64,000 nucleotides of DNA from Rummeliibacillus pycnus_A. Its GTDB lineage: Bacteria; Bacillota; Bacilli; Bacillales_A; Planococcaceae. Location of the stretch: contig NZ_CP132291.1 in NCBI RefSeq assembly GCF_044359855.1, forward strand, positions 434,001 to 498,000, in the 5' to 3' direction. Within the stretch, counting starts at the first letter, position 1. The number at the start of each line of letters is the position of its first letter. Of this stretch, positions 47,448 to 56,750 are shown in pieces. The notes under the pieces were generated by a model. The model saw only the letters and a program-made list of their open reading frames with translations. It was not told the DNA's origin and searched no databases. A program made the position numbers and the translations under genes.

Positions 47448-47838
47448 ATCATACATCCTTTCTTTTTTTTACATATACGTAAAAGTGTGCTATCTGGTTT
47501 CAAATAAAGTAGCTTTTATATCTATTTCTTTTTTCCGTCAAACTGCGGGGTCAATTGCAATTGAAGTATGGTCGGTTCTATTATAAAGGCTCGGCTCTAC
47601 TAAAACAGGAACCGAGCCTTTATCTTATTAAACCTAAGCACTCATTAATTGAAATTAAAGATGATTATTTCTTATTTTCCCCTAAATCTTTAATTTCTCC
47701 TTTTATTACTTTACGCTCGGCCCTTCACCTTATCATTCTCAATATCTGTGTCATCGATATTTCTAGTTGACCTTTTTATAAAGAGTCTTATTTCACTAAT
47801 CTTGTTGTCACAAATATGGCGAAGGTTCGTACGGAAAC
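47448..47838. other. Intergenic region with one hairpin
   Basis: Apart from the hairpin at 47583-47623, this AT-rich space between two minus-strand genes shows no coding region or RNA gene. Confidence 0.45.
47583..47623. terminator. Hairpin, possible terminator of the propeller gene neighbourhood
   Basis: ATAAAGGCTCGG / CCGAGCCTTTAT, a perfect 12-bp stem with a 17-nt loop; weak T tails. It lies 216 bp after the stop of the propeller gene. Confidence 0.5.
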
Positions 47839-48840
47839 TCAGGAACTTTCGTTTGATAACTCGCGAGTACAATCATCGCGGTCGTGTTGGAATGCCAGTG
47901 TAGCAGGGTTCGTATTGCCAAAAGTCAAATACCATGGCGAACCTAAAGGGCCTCCCGCTGAAGCAGACGGCACGATCACATCAAACGTCTTAAAATGATG
48001 GATGACGTTATATCGCCGCACCGAACCAGTGTCAGGACCATCGCCTGTAATGGGAACAAACAGTTTTCCATCGGGACCGAACAGGAGTGCCTGTGCAAAA
48101 GCGCGTGGCTGTCCGACGACATCGAGTTCAATCTTATTTAGAAACTTGCCCGTTTTACCGTCAAAAATCAATATTTTGTCCGTGTCTTTGTCATCCCTTC
48201 TGAAACTGGTGATATAGAGGTTACCGTCAGGACCAAAAACTAGACCTTCAGGACGGTTGAGGTCATTTTCAGTATTGCTTGCAATAAACACTCCAATGAA
48301 CTGCCCTGTTCTTAGATTAAAGCGTAATACCGAGCCACCTGATCCCTGTGGAAGTTTTCGAACGGAAACATACAGTAATCCATCGGGACCAATAACCACA
48401 GCACGTGGATGGAACTGGCCAGTGAAGCTGGAGTGGTTGAGGTTGCCAAGAAACTCCCCAGTGGTGCCATTATACAGCCGAACTTCTCCTGGCACGTCAA
48501 CATCACCCATGTCCGCCACAAAAAGGAGATTTTCATTCGATAGGACAATGCCACGCGGTGCGAAAGGAGCACCTGGTGCGTTAGATTGTACAAGCTCACC
48601 AAGAAACTCCCCAGTTTGTCTATTGTACTTCAACACGTCGCCATTCTGGGGTTGACCAATGTTTTGGTTGGTAACAAGTAGATTACCACTATGGTCAAAG
48701 ATGAGTCCTCTAGGACCGTTTAACCCGTTGCTTCCAGATGCAACAAAACTACCAAGGAACCTCCCCGTTTCTGCTTCGAAGGTCTTCACAGTGTTGTCGA
48801 AGCCGTCGCCAATGTAGAGGAAGTCATTTCGTTTTATCAA
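47839..48840 (-). CDS. NHL-type beta-propeller protein
   Basis: Protein of 333 residues made of six or so repeats of about 45-50 residues. Each carries a core like PRGLIFDHSGNLLVTN, PEGLVFGPDGNLYITS or PRAVVIGPDGLLYVSV and a partner strand such as GEFLGNL or GKFLNKI. These are NHL/SMP-30-like blades. There is no signal peptide, membrane helix or catalytic motif that I recognise. Its GC content is visibly higher than that of its neighbours, which suggests later acquisition. It lies among relics. Function unknown. Confidence 0.75.
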   Translation of the reverse strand: MIKRNDFLYIGDGFDNTVKTFEAETGRFLGSFVASGSNGLNGPRGLIFDHSGNLLVTNQNIGQPQNGDVLKYNRQTGEFLGELVQSNAPGAPFAPRGIVLSNENLLFVADMGDVDVPGEVRLYNGTTGEFLGNLNHSSFTGQFHPRAVVIGPDGLLYVSVRKLPQGSGGSVLRFNLRTGQFIGVFIASNTENDLNRPEGLVFGPDGNLYITSFRRDDKDTDKILIFDGKTGKFLNKIELDVVGQPRAFAQALLFGPDGKLFVPITGDGPDTGSVRRYNVIHHFKTFDVIVPSASAGGPLGSPWYLTFGNTNPATLAFQHDRDDCTRELSNESS

Positions 48841-48989
48841 TGCATAAAAGCCTCCCTATTTTGATTTATTAAAGTAAAAAACTATCTTTTACTTTAATAT
48901 AATTTATTCACAAGGAAGATTTTTTTATAGACGACCATACTGTAAAAATAAATAATTTACCGAAATTAAGAAAAATGAATGTATCAAAT

Positions 48990-49100
48990 TTAAACTACTG
49001 GGATGATAATCCCATTCAATCTTTTTGGTCTGTAAACAATTTCCATATCAATTACTCAATCATCTACTTCAAAACCCAATTTTTCATTTAAATGCTTTGA
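48990..49100 (-). pseudogene. Relic of an acetyltransferase C-terminus (copy 2)
   Basis: The minus strand encodes HLNEKLGFEVDD*VIDMEIVYRPK, similar to the relic at 46520-46622 (LYEKFDF.SDGRVIDGEIVYRLK). A TGA stands where copy 1 has arginine. No start or upstream fold is present. It occupies part of the 469-bp space between the propeller gene and the next gene; the rest shows only the terminator below. Confidence 0.5.
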
Positions 49101-49219
49101 AAAGCACCTCCAAAGAAATTGTTATGAACTATTACCTGAACTCCTTTAAAGATACTTTTTTATTTTGTCTTACCCAGAACGGCAAATTCATTCACGTAAA
49201 GCATTGATAAATCAATAAA

Positions 49220-49259
49220 AAATAGGGTACGAAAATCATTAAGATTTCGTACCCTATTT
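49220..49259 (-). terminator. Terminator of the DUF1761-like gene
   Basis: AAATAGGGTACGAAA / TTTCGTACCCTATTT perfect 15-bp stem with 10-nt loop and T tail on the minus strand, 50 bp after the stop. Confidence 0.88.
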
Positions 49260-49309
49260 GCGTTGCGATTCGTTGTTTTGCACATTTAAAGAGAATAAAA
49301 GCAATTCGA

Positions 49310-49684
49310 TTAAACAAAAAGAGCGTGAAGTGCCCCTAGTAAAGTGAAAATGATTAAATGATCACCGATTGCAATCAAGAAATTCTTCTTATTTACAAGT
49401 CCAAATAATGAATTTTTCAAATAAACAATTGAAATTAGAATACCAATTATTCCACCTAGCATAGCACCTTCCAACAGATTATTAGAGTTAGTCGCTTGTA
49501 CTAGTAAAGCAATAAAAAAAGAACTAATAAATGCAACGATCACTGAAATCACATATTTTAATGCACCTTCGCTTTGATTTTCCTTTCCTACTAATATCAA
49601 ATAATAGATGGCACCATAAATCATATACAAGATACCACCGGCAATAATAGCAAAATAATTTAACGCACTTAAATCAATAGACAT
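49310..49684 (-). CDS. Small four-helix membrane protein, DUF1761-like
   Basis: Protein of 124 residues with four predicted membrane helices (about 9-31, 44-64, 70-90, 102-122). The start ALNYFAIIAGGILYMIYGAIYY resembles the DUF1761 family of small membrane proteins; no function is known. Start ATG follows CCGGAGGG. Monocistronic with a strong terminator. Confidence 0.65.
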   Translation of the reverse strand: MSIDLSALNYFAIIAGGILYMIYGAIYYLILVGKENQSEGALKYVISVIVAFISSFFIALLVQATNSNNLLEGAMLGGIIGILISIVYLKNSLFGLVNKKNFLIAIGDHLIIFTLLGALHALFV

Positions 49685-49740
49685 ACATTTACCCTCCGGT
49701 TTTATTTAGGCTCAATGGCTAAAGCGATTGCACTGATCCT

Positions 49741-50625
49741 TCAAGTAAGATTGAGTGTCCCGCTCACTTCTTCGATATGTACAAGTTCTATCGGATTCCC
49801 CAAATATTTATTCCCACTAATCGGTAACCAATAGCTATATAATTCTGAATAACATTCGATTAACATACTTCTTTCACTATACTCTACAGGCTCATCAAAG
49901 GAATATAATACATGGTCATTTCGTCATCAATAATAAATCTCTCCAGAATTCGGAATGGCGATACGACAATCATAACGACTTTTCTCCGGTAATGTAATGT
50001 AGGGATTGTTCCTCGGAACACCAAACATCATTGTATCCTGTTCGTTCAACCCTCTAGCATTTGACCATCGATAATGCTCTTCCCAAACATCTGGAATTCC
50101 ATTCAAATAAGAACCAATACTATACCTGTTTACTGTAGTGCACTTTGGAAATTGAACACCCTGTACTTTAGTTAAGTCTAGCCATTTGAATTCATTATAA
50201 TTGCTTTGTTCATTTCCTGCTTTCTTATTTGTGCTTACTAGTTTAGATTTCTTGAGATTATGATATTCTCGAGGAAATCGTTGTAAGTAGGCCCCTTCTC
50301 TCCAGCTTTTTGAACTCGTTTTAAAATAGGCATTAAATTAGGATGTAAAAGAGGACAATGATGAATAACCACTTATTAATGCAATTTGAGTAATAGGTAA
50401 TTGTTGTTCATAAATTAATAAATGTGCAGCATTCTCCAATCGAAGTTGTTTCACATAGCTAGCTGGAGTTTCGCCAATAAACCCTTTAAACAATCATTGA
50501 AAATGAAAAGGAGAATAGGTCAAAACTTTAGCTAACTGTTCAAGAGGGAGTGGCTCATGAATATGTTTTTCTATATACTCCACTACTTTATTGATTTGCA
50601 TGTGCTGAACTTTATCGTAATTCAT
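49741..50625 (-). pseudogene. AraC-family regulator with GyrI-like domain, inactivated
   Basis: One minus-strand frame runs for 295 codons without a frameshift and encodes an AraC-type HTH (IHEPLPLEQLAKVL, TPASYVKQLRLENAAHLL) followed by a GyrI-like effector domain (WEEHYRWSNARG, RYDCRIAIP). It has four internal stops: TGA in HFQ*LFK where arginine is usual, TAA in SFTS*FN, and two adjacent TGA in the C-terminal third. The full length and lack of indels suggest recent loss. It fills the space between 49685 and the next gene. Confidence 0.75.
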
Positions 50626-50815
50626 TGATTTGCTTGTACTCCTTTATAATCTACTATGTTCTTAAGTTATTTCAATTTTATCAGAGGCACTTGATTTTCA
50701 CATCATCATCCAATGGTAAAATGGATAAATGCACACCATTCTAAGCTAAATCCTAAGCAAACAAACAGGATTAATGTTAAAATAATTTCATTCTATTGCT
50801 AAGGGAGTTTTAGTA

Positions 50816-51781
50816 TTGAAAGCACTTGTTTTCAACGAATTTGGTGATTCTAATGTATTACATTATGAAGAAATTCCAAATCCAGAAATTCGACCAAATG
50901 AAGTTTTAGTTCGTACTAAAAGTATTGGACTAAATTTTGCTGATATATATAGAAGAAAAGGAAATTATCATTTAGCTGGTGAACCGCCCTTTATTTTAGG
51001 CTACGAAGGTGCAGGTATTATTGAAGCGATTGGAGCTAATGTTACAGAAGTACAAATTGGTGATCGAGTTGCATTTGCGGATGTTCCGTTTGCAAATGCT
51101 GAGCTAGTTGCCACTCCAATTGAAAAATTAATTTTACTTCCAGATGAAATTTCATTTGATGTTGCATCTTCTATCCTTTTACAAGGCTTAACTGCTCACT
51201 ATTTAACGAGTGATAGTTATCAAGTTCAACCTAATGATACGGTTATTGTTCATGCAGCATCTGGTGGTGTTGGACAAAATTTAATACAAATTGCAAAAAT
51301 CTATGGTGCAAAAATAGTTAGCCTTACTTCTACCAAAGAAAAAGCTAATAAAGCTTTAAAAATTGGTGCAGATGTTGCCTTTACATATGATGACAATTGG
51401 GTTCAATCAGTCATTGAGTACACAGAAGGTAGGGGTGCAGATGTAGTTTACGAATCTGTTGGCTCTACTCTCGAAGATAGTTTTAAAGCAACTCGTATTG
51501 GCGGCACAGTCGTATTCTTTGGAATGTCAGGTGGAGATCCTGCTCCAGTTGATCCACGTATGTTAATGGATACTTCCAAAACATTAACAGGTGGCGATTT
51601 ATGGAATGTTCTTACATCATTTGAAGAACGACAAAAACGTTCTAAACAATTATTTAACTGGATAATCGCTGGGAAACTTCAACTTCAATCTCCAACTGTG
51701 TTTTCTCTTGAAGAAGGAGCAAAAGCACATGATTTTCTTGAAAGTCGTAAGAGTACAGGAAAAATATTATTAAGACCATAA
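50816..51781 (+). CDS. Zinc-independent quinone oxidoreductase (QOR type)
   Basis: Medium-chain reductase of 321 residues with a GroES-like N-terminal domain and the Rossmann loop HAASGGVGQNLIQIAK near 140-155. The NFADIYRRKG segment is typical of NADPH:quinone reductase Qor. No zinc ligands. It reduces quinones or reactive enals with NADPH. The TTG start at 50816 has AAGGGAG upstream. Confidence 0.87.
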   Translation: MKALVFNEFGDSNVLHYEEIPNPEIRPNEVLVRTKSIGLNFADIYRRKGNYHLAGEPPFILGYEGAGIIEAIGANVTEVQIGDRVAFADVPFANAELVATPIEKLILLPDEISFDVASSILLQGLTAHYLTSDSYQVQPNDTVIVHAASGGVGQNLIQIAKIYGAKIVSLTSTKEKANKALKIGADVAFTYDDNWVQSVIEYTEGRGADVVYESVGSTLEDSFKATRIGGTVVFFGMSGGDPAPVDPRMLMDTSKTLTGGDLWNVLTSFEERQKRSKQLFNWIIAGKLQLQSPTVFSLEEGAKAHDFLESRKSTGKILLRP

Positions 51782-51795
51782 GCATAATTACTTTT

Positions 51796-51828
51796 AATAA
51801 GAATCATCCGATATGGATGATTCTTATT
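51796..51828 (+). terminator. Terminator of the qor-like gene
   Basis: AATAAGAATCATCC / GGATGATTCTTATT perfect stem with 5-nt loop and T-rich tail, 15 bp after the stop. Confidence 0.9.
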
Positions 51829-51943
51829 TTATTTAAGACTTTATAAATTGTCATGGTTATGATTTTCCATGTATAGAGTTAAAATAATCATTTCATTTCT
51901 GAAGGTGAATAATAAAACCTCGCCTTTGTTTCAGTTTCCCTTT

Positions 51944-52792
51944 TTAATAGAAGTGGGAATATCTGATTTTGTCTAACAATGGTATAATTTGATCGTTTTC
52001 TTTAAAGTATTTTATATATAAATCAACGGTAGGTAATTCAAATAAATCAAAATCTAATATATTAAATCTTCCTTCCATCATTTCTTTATAAATAATGGAT
52101 TTAGGTAAAAATGCCATTCCTAAAACGTCTTTTACAAATCTTTTAACTATGTAGCTTTGGGATATAGACATCAAGCGAACTGTGCTGAGATGCTTTTGTA
52201 ATAATGGTTCAATTAATATTGCTTCATTTAAATGCCCCGTAAATAATGGATATTTAGCGAATAAATTCTGTAATTCATAGTATCTCCCTGTTTCATCATC
52301 TTGGCTATCAAGAGGGAAAACTAACTGCATTGGACTTGAAATAATTTTTTCTGCATGGATAGAACTATGCTTACTTTTACCAATCCCTATGCCAATATGC
52401 GCTTTATTAGAAAGCAGCTGCTCATCAATCAATTCCGAATCTTCAACAATAATACGAATATCATACTCTGGATGCTCCATTAAAAATTGATAAATAATAT
52501 GGGGTAAATTCGTTTCAGTTAATAACGGAGATAATACGACCGTTACTTCAGTTTTCTTTTGCTTTGAAAATAGCTGTGTTGTTCGTTTACTTTCCTCTAC
52601 TTTTTTTAGTATTTCAGTTGCTTGTTTTAAAAAATATTGCCCCTCCTCGGTTAAAGAGATTTTCGTATGCTCTCTTTTAAACAACTTAACTTGAAGACTT
52701 TCTTCTAGTTGATGAATATGAACAGTAATACTCGGTTGTGAAATAAACAATTTTTCAGCAGCTTCCCGAAAATTTCCTGTTTCAGCAGCCAC
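51944..52792 (-). CDS. LysR-family regulator, 5'-truncated (probably inactive)
   Basis: The 282 codons encode a LysR protein: HTH (NFREAAEKLFISQPSITVHIHQLEE) and the substrate-binding domain (about 75-282). The frame opens at GTG inside the usual LYVVAAETGNF helix, and a TAA stands immediately before that segment. The first ten or so residues of the DNA-binding domain are lost and no ribosome binding site is present. The divergent neighbour at 52811 has also lost its 5' part at the same place, so a deletion joined the two genes. It probably no longer works as a regulator. Confidence 0.65.
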   Translation of the reverse strand: MAAETGNFREAAEKLFISQPSITVHIHQLEESLQVKLFKREHTKISLTEEGQYFLKQATEILKKVEESKRTTQLFSKQKKTEVTVVLSPLLTETNLPHIIYQFLMEHPEYDIRIIVEDSELIDEQLLSNKAHIGIGIGKSKHSSIHAEKIISSPMQLVFPLDSQDDETGRYYELQNLFAKYPLFTGHLNEAILIEPLLQKHLSTVRLMSISQSYIVKRFVKDVLGMAFLPKSIIYKEMMEGRFNILDFDLFELPTVDLYIKYFKENDQIIPLLDKIRYSHFY

Positions 52793-52810
52793 TACATAAA
52801 GTTACCCAGA

Positions 52811-53164
52811 TTGATGCCTTCTATTTCTTTCACACATAAATTCGGGAGCATTTATGAAGATAAGCAATATAATATGAATCATTCCCTATATATCATGTAT
52901 GTTAATAAAGATGTAAGGGAAAATATTTATAAAATTGATATTCGTCCTTTAATAAATAAAATTAATTTCAAAGATAAATTGAACCGCAATGGTAAAGAAT
53001 TTACACTTCAAGACCGTAGTAAAGCCATTTATTTTGAAAGTCCCCAATTTATTTTTTTGATTTTTGAGAAAAATGATTTGCAATATCTACTCGGAATTTA
53101 TAGAGAAGTATCAAACGTAGAAACTCCCGAAACATTAGTTCGAATAGCTAACTCAGTAGAATAA
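52811..53164 (+). pseudogene. C-terminal fragment of a DUF4367-like protein
   Basis: 117 codons without ribosome binding site or signal peptide. The end (GKEFTLQDRSKAIYF, FEKNDLQYLLGIY, ETLVRIANS) resembles the C-terminus of DUF4367-type exported proteins, whose N-terminal signal and first half are missing. It faces away from the truncated lysR gene across an 18-bp junction. The family assignment is tentative. Confidence 0.45.
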
Positions 53165-53252
53165 ATTCCTTAACAGAATCTTTCTATTATATTTATTTTC
53201 GGGTAGTGAAGTGAAATTTACTTATTGTTCGGCAAAATTATAAATCGTTTAG

Positions 53253-53283
53253 TCCTCTCTCTATTGGAGAGGGCCTTTTTATT
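53253..53283 (+). terminator. Terminator after the DUF4367-like fragment
   Basis: CCTCTC / GAGAGG hairpin followed by GCCTTTTTATT, about 90 bp after the fragment. Confidence 0.7.
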
Positions 53284-53378
53284 AGGTATATTTATCCTAT
53301 ATATAATTATTTCATTCTAGCTCTTCACTTAGCGGGGACAATAATACAATAAGAATAAGTATAGAGGAAGCACTGTCT

Positions 53379-53873
53379 TTATTGTCTCCTACTATTTTTT
53401 AAAATCGAATCTATTTCTTTAAATTCATCACTATCAATTATTGGTGGTTCTTCATCTTTCGCTTTTAATTTTAAACTAATTAATCCAGTAATAAGTGAAA
53501 ATATAACGGCACCTTGCCAATTTATCCTTATATTCTCCATAAAGGTATCAAGTAAATTAATTAAGGCAAATGTCAATCCGGTATCCAAGGAATATGATAA
53601 CCACCCTTTACTTGATTGGATAATACCAACAGATTTTAATGCTTTGGGTATCGCATTTGCTATTAATGAAAGAGGTAATTCAAGTAGTAGATATAGAACA
53701 AAGAAAGATATTAAAGAAGCAAATGAATTATATCGTAATCCGAGTATTCTTAATACAATAAATTCAAAAAAGATAATACCAAGTAAAATAATTAGAACAA
53801 TAGATAAACAGATCACTATTGTTTTTATTTTGTTTATTTTAAACACTTCTTTCAATTCAAATTTTCTACTCAT
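53379..53873 (-). CDS. Membrane protein, YrvL-like
   Basis: Protein of 164 residues with about four membrane helices (18-42, 49-70, 95-112, 119-135) and charged ends. The FFEFIVLRILGLRYNSFASLI region resembles the YrvL family, regulators known from Bacillus, but the match is weak. Monocistronic, separated from the next gene upstream by 68 bp. Confidence 0.55.
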   Translation of the reverse strand: MSRKFELKEVFKINKIKTIVICLSIVLIILLGIIFFEFIVLRILGLRYNSFASLISFFVLYLLLELPLSLIANAIPKALKSVGIIQSSKGWLSYSLDTGLTFALINLLDTFMENIRINWQGAVIFSLITGLISLKLKAKDEEPPIIDSDEFKEIDSILKNSRRQ

Positions 53874-53941
53874 TTATTAATAATTTTATAGAAGTTGATT
53901 AAGATATAATTCCTCGTATTTTTAAAAGTAGGCTTAGTGCA

Positions 53942-54571
53942 TTAATTCACATTTTTAGCAGTAAATTCTTGCTGTCGTAGTAGTTTTGCAATATAAATAA
54001 ATCCGTAGAATGATATACCCCCTATGCCCCATCCAATAATTTCTCTAATAATAATTCCTTTATCAAAAGCATCTACTCCATATTTTGAAATGAGCCAAAT
54101 CTTGATTGTTGACAGTAATATGTTTTTAATTGCAAACCCAAAAGTAATCCATTTAAAAATAAGTAGTATTTTCTTTTGAAAGAATTGTTTTTTCATCCGT
54201 TTTCGGTTATACCCCTGCATTTCTACAAAATCTAATGAAAAATACAAATAGATTGGTCGATTCACTAAAATTGTAACGATGAATACAATCCCAAAGAAAT
54301 AAGAGTAATACACATTATTCCATAGCAATTGAATAGCAGATCCAGATAAAACATCAATCAATGTACCAACAATCAAATTACCCATCATAAATACACCAAA
54401 GAAATTGAGTTTCTTAAGTAGAATGAAACGAATCATACTATAGATGATTCCAGGTACAGAAGAAATTAGCATAGCATAATAATCATCAATATATTTTCTA
54501 CTGAATTGCCAAATAACTATTGGGAATACAGCATAAAATATTAAATCTAATATTCCTACACTCTTTTGCAA
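53942..54571 (-). CDS. VC0807-like membrane protein
   Basis: Protein of 209 residues with about six membrane helices, matching the VC0807 pattern: DLIFYAVFPIVIW at the start, a central NRPIYLYF motif, and a C-terminal pair of helices. Function unknown. Confidence 0.7.
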   Translation of the reverse strand: MQKSVGILDLIFYAVFPIVIWQFSRKYIDDYYAMLISSVPGIIYSMIRFILLKKLNFFGVFMMGNLIVGTLIDVLSGSAIQLLWNNVYYSYFFGIVFIVTILVNRPIYLYFSLDFVEMQGYNRKRMKKQFFQKKILLIFKWITFGFAIKNILLSTIKIWLISKYGVDAFDKGIIIREIIGWGIGGISFYGFIYIAKLLRQQEFTAKNVN

Positions 54572-54717
54572 CCTTTTCCCCTCACTTATTCAAATTATTG
54601 AGCTGTTTATTTAGAAAATTTTCGTATTTTTTAACTAGAAAAGCATTTATGAAATTGATTCATTAAAATAAATATACATAATTTTCAATCAATTAATTCC
54701 AATATAATACAAAAAAA

Positions 54718-54745
54718 CATCCCAATTCAATAGCAAATTGAGATG
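54718..54745 (-). terminator. Terminator of the bceAB-like operon
   Basis: CATCCCAATT / AATTGAGATG stem (one mismatch), 8-nt loop, with seven T on the minus strand, just after the permease stop. Confidence 0.82.
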
Positions 54746-54755
54746 CTTCTTATTC

Positions 54756-56750
54756 TTAAAGTATTTCTTTAATGATTTTTTTATAATAGTTTGATGTTAG
54801 GATCGCAAAGACCGAATAAAGGAGAATATAAATTCCCATTGTAATTAGGAGTGGAACCACTAATTCTGTACCAAAGAACATCCAGCCTGATTTTACTGCA
54901 AAATAACTATGGCAAATTCCAATCAATAAAGGTAACCCGAAACTAAATAATTGTTTTCGATGTATCCCTTTCATAATTTCATCTGTTGAGAAGCCAATTT
55001 TACGCAATGTCATAAATGATCCGCGTTCTTCTTCTGCTTCTGTCATTTGTTTAAAGTAAAGAATACTACCTGTTGCAAGTAAGAAAGCCATTCCTAAAAA
55101 CCCTGTAATGAAAATCATTAACCCTAAACTTTCAAGTTGCATTTTATACGACTCTTCTTTTGCTTCTAATTGGAGTGTTTCACGATCCCCTTTCTTCTTC
55201 ACACTTGCCTTAAATATACCATCATTCGTTGTTTTTTTAAAAATCGATATTGCCTTTTCCATTTGTTTACTATTTGTAATCGTATAACCAGTATAAGAAG
55301 TCCAAAGTGTGTTTTTTTGGATCGCTTTATTTTTTTGAAGTTGTTTAAATAATTCATCTTGAATGATAACTGCTGGTGCGCCAAAAGTAAGAATTGAATC
55401 AATACTTGCCTGTTTTTCAATGTCTACTAAAGTAAGATCTTGTTTGGAATGATCCGTATGAAGAATCATTTTCTTTCCTACTTCAAAAGGTATAAATTTT
55501 TTCATTATATCACTATAGCCCGACATGACAGCTTCATTTTTATTGAGATGAATATTTGGAATAAGTTGTTTGGCATCACTTTCTTTTATTACCATTGTAT
55601 CCATTTTCGAATTGTTTTGATTAGCTGGTACTGGTTCTTTTAACAATGGATTTAAATCTATTTGCGCATTCAAAAGTTCATAATGATTGGTTTTGAATTC
55701 GATATTTTCCTTCTGTAATGCTTTTTCGAACGCTTTACCTTCATTATTAACAACAGACATGTCGTAAGGAGTAAATTGTTCAGTTCTAGCTTCCACAGAA
55801 TAATAGGATATATAAGATAGAGAAAGTATTGCTAGTGCCAACGCGGTCATAATTGTAATAATCGAAAGAGATAGTGCATTACTCTTCATTCGATGCATGA
55901 TTGGGGTAATGGAAAGTACATCATTTAATGATAAATGACCCTTTCTAGACATTCGAATCATATTCATGATAAATGCGATTGAATATCTAAACATTAAGAA
56001 TGTACCAATAATAACACTACCTAATACCATTCCCATTCTTTTATATAATTCATTTATTGAAGCTGTTTTGTCCATTTCAAATAGGATTGTAGATAGGTAA
56101 TAGCCATAGATTATTAATCCAATTCCTATTACACCCAATAGTAATTGAAATGGATTCATTTTTTTCATCTTTTGTTCTGCTTTACTTGTTGCTTTAAATA
56201 AATCTAATAATGATGTACGATGAACAACCCACATTGTTTGGAGTAAGACAACGATTAATAATCCTGCAAATACCATCAATGTTTGGAATAGAGCCTCTGT
56301 TGAGAAATCTAGTGATACCTCTCTCTTCGTATCAATCACCTTTAAGAAAATTAATGCGAAAAATCGTGAGAAGAAAAATCCGATGAGAATACCAATAAGT
56401 GTTGCGCCCACCCAAAGTATGATATTTTCAATCGTTAACATATACGAAATAGTTGATTTGGGGATTCCAATCATTTGATACAGTCCGATTTCTTTACTAC
56501 GTCTCTTCAAAAATAATTGATTAGCATAGAATACAAAGAAAAATACAATAATCAATAATAAGATGGATCCTACTCTAAAGGCCGCTTCAGCCTTCATACT
56601 TGAATGAGTTAGCTTAACAATAGCTCCATTATGCTGTAATGTAACAAACGAAAAATACAAACCTGCACTAAATATAAGAGCGAAAAAGTATAAGTAGTAG
56701 TGTTTTATATTTTTTCGCATACTTCGAATGACGAGAGTACTAAGCTTCAT
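54756..56750 (-). CDS. BceB-type ABC transporter permease
   Basis: Permease of 664 residues with about ten membrane helices in FtsX-like blocks and a large extracellular domain between helices 7 and 8 (about 320-530), the hallmark of BceB transporters. These detect and release peptide antibiotics such as bacitracin from lipid II-cycle targets and signal flux to the partner kinase. The ATG at 56750 overlaps the end of the ATPase gene by 11 bp and has a G-rich ribosome binding site. Confidence 0.88.
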   Translation of the reverse strand: MKLSTLVIRSMRKNIKHYYLYFFALIFSAGLYFSFVTLQHNGAIVKLTHSSMKAEAAFRVGSILLLIIVFFFVFYANQLFLKRRSKEIGLYQMIGIPKSTISYMLTIENIILWVGATLIGILIGFFFSRFFALIFLKVIDTKREVSLDFSTEALFQTLMVFAGLLIVVLLQTMWVVHRTSLLDLFKATSKAEQKMKKMNPFQLLLGVIGIGLIIYGYYLSTILFEMDKTASINELYKRMGMVLGSVIIGTFLMFRYSIAFIMNMIRMSRKGHLSLNDVLSITPIMHRMKSNALSLSIITIMTALALAILSLSYISYYSVEARTEQFTPYDMSVVNNEGKAFEKALQKENIEFKTNHYELLNAQIDLNPLLKEPVPANQNNSKMDTMVIKESDAKQLIPNIHLNKNEAVMSGYSDIMKKFIPFEVGKKMILHTDHSKQDLTLVDIEKQASIDSILTFGAPAVIIQDELFKQLQKNKAIQKNTLWTSYTGYTITNSKQMEKAISIFKKTTNDGIFKASVKKKGDRETLQLEAKEESYKMQLESLGLMIFITGFLGMAFLLATGSILYFKQMTEAEEERGSFMTLRKIGFSTDEIMKGIHRKQLFSFGLPLLIGICHSYFAVKSGWMFFGTELVVPLLITMGIYILLYSVFAILTSNYYKKIIKEIL

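Noticed and set aside
48002..48655. Plus-strand frames opposite the propeller gene
   Set aside because: They are shadows: the minus-strand frame shows repeated propeller blades, and the opposite frames have biased, repeat-derived composition.
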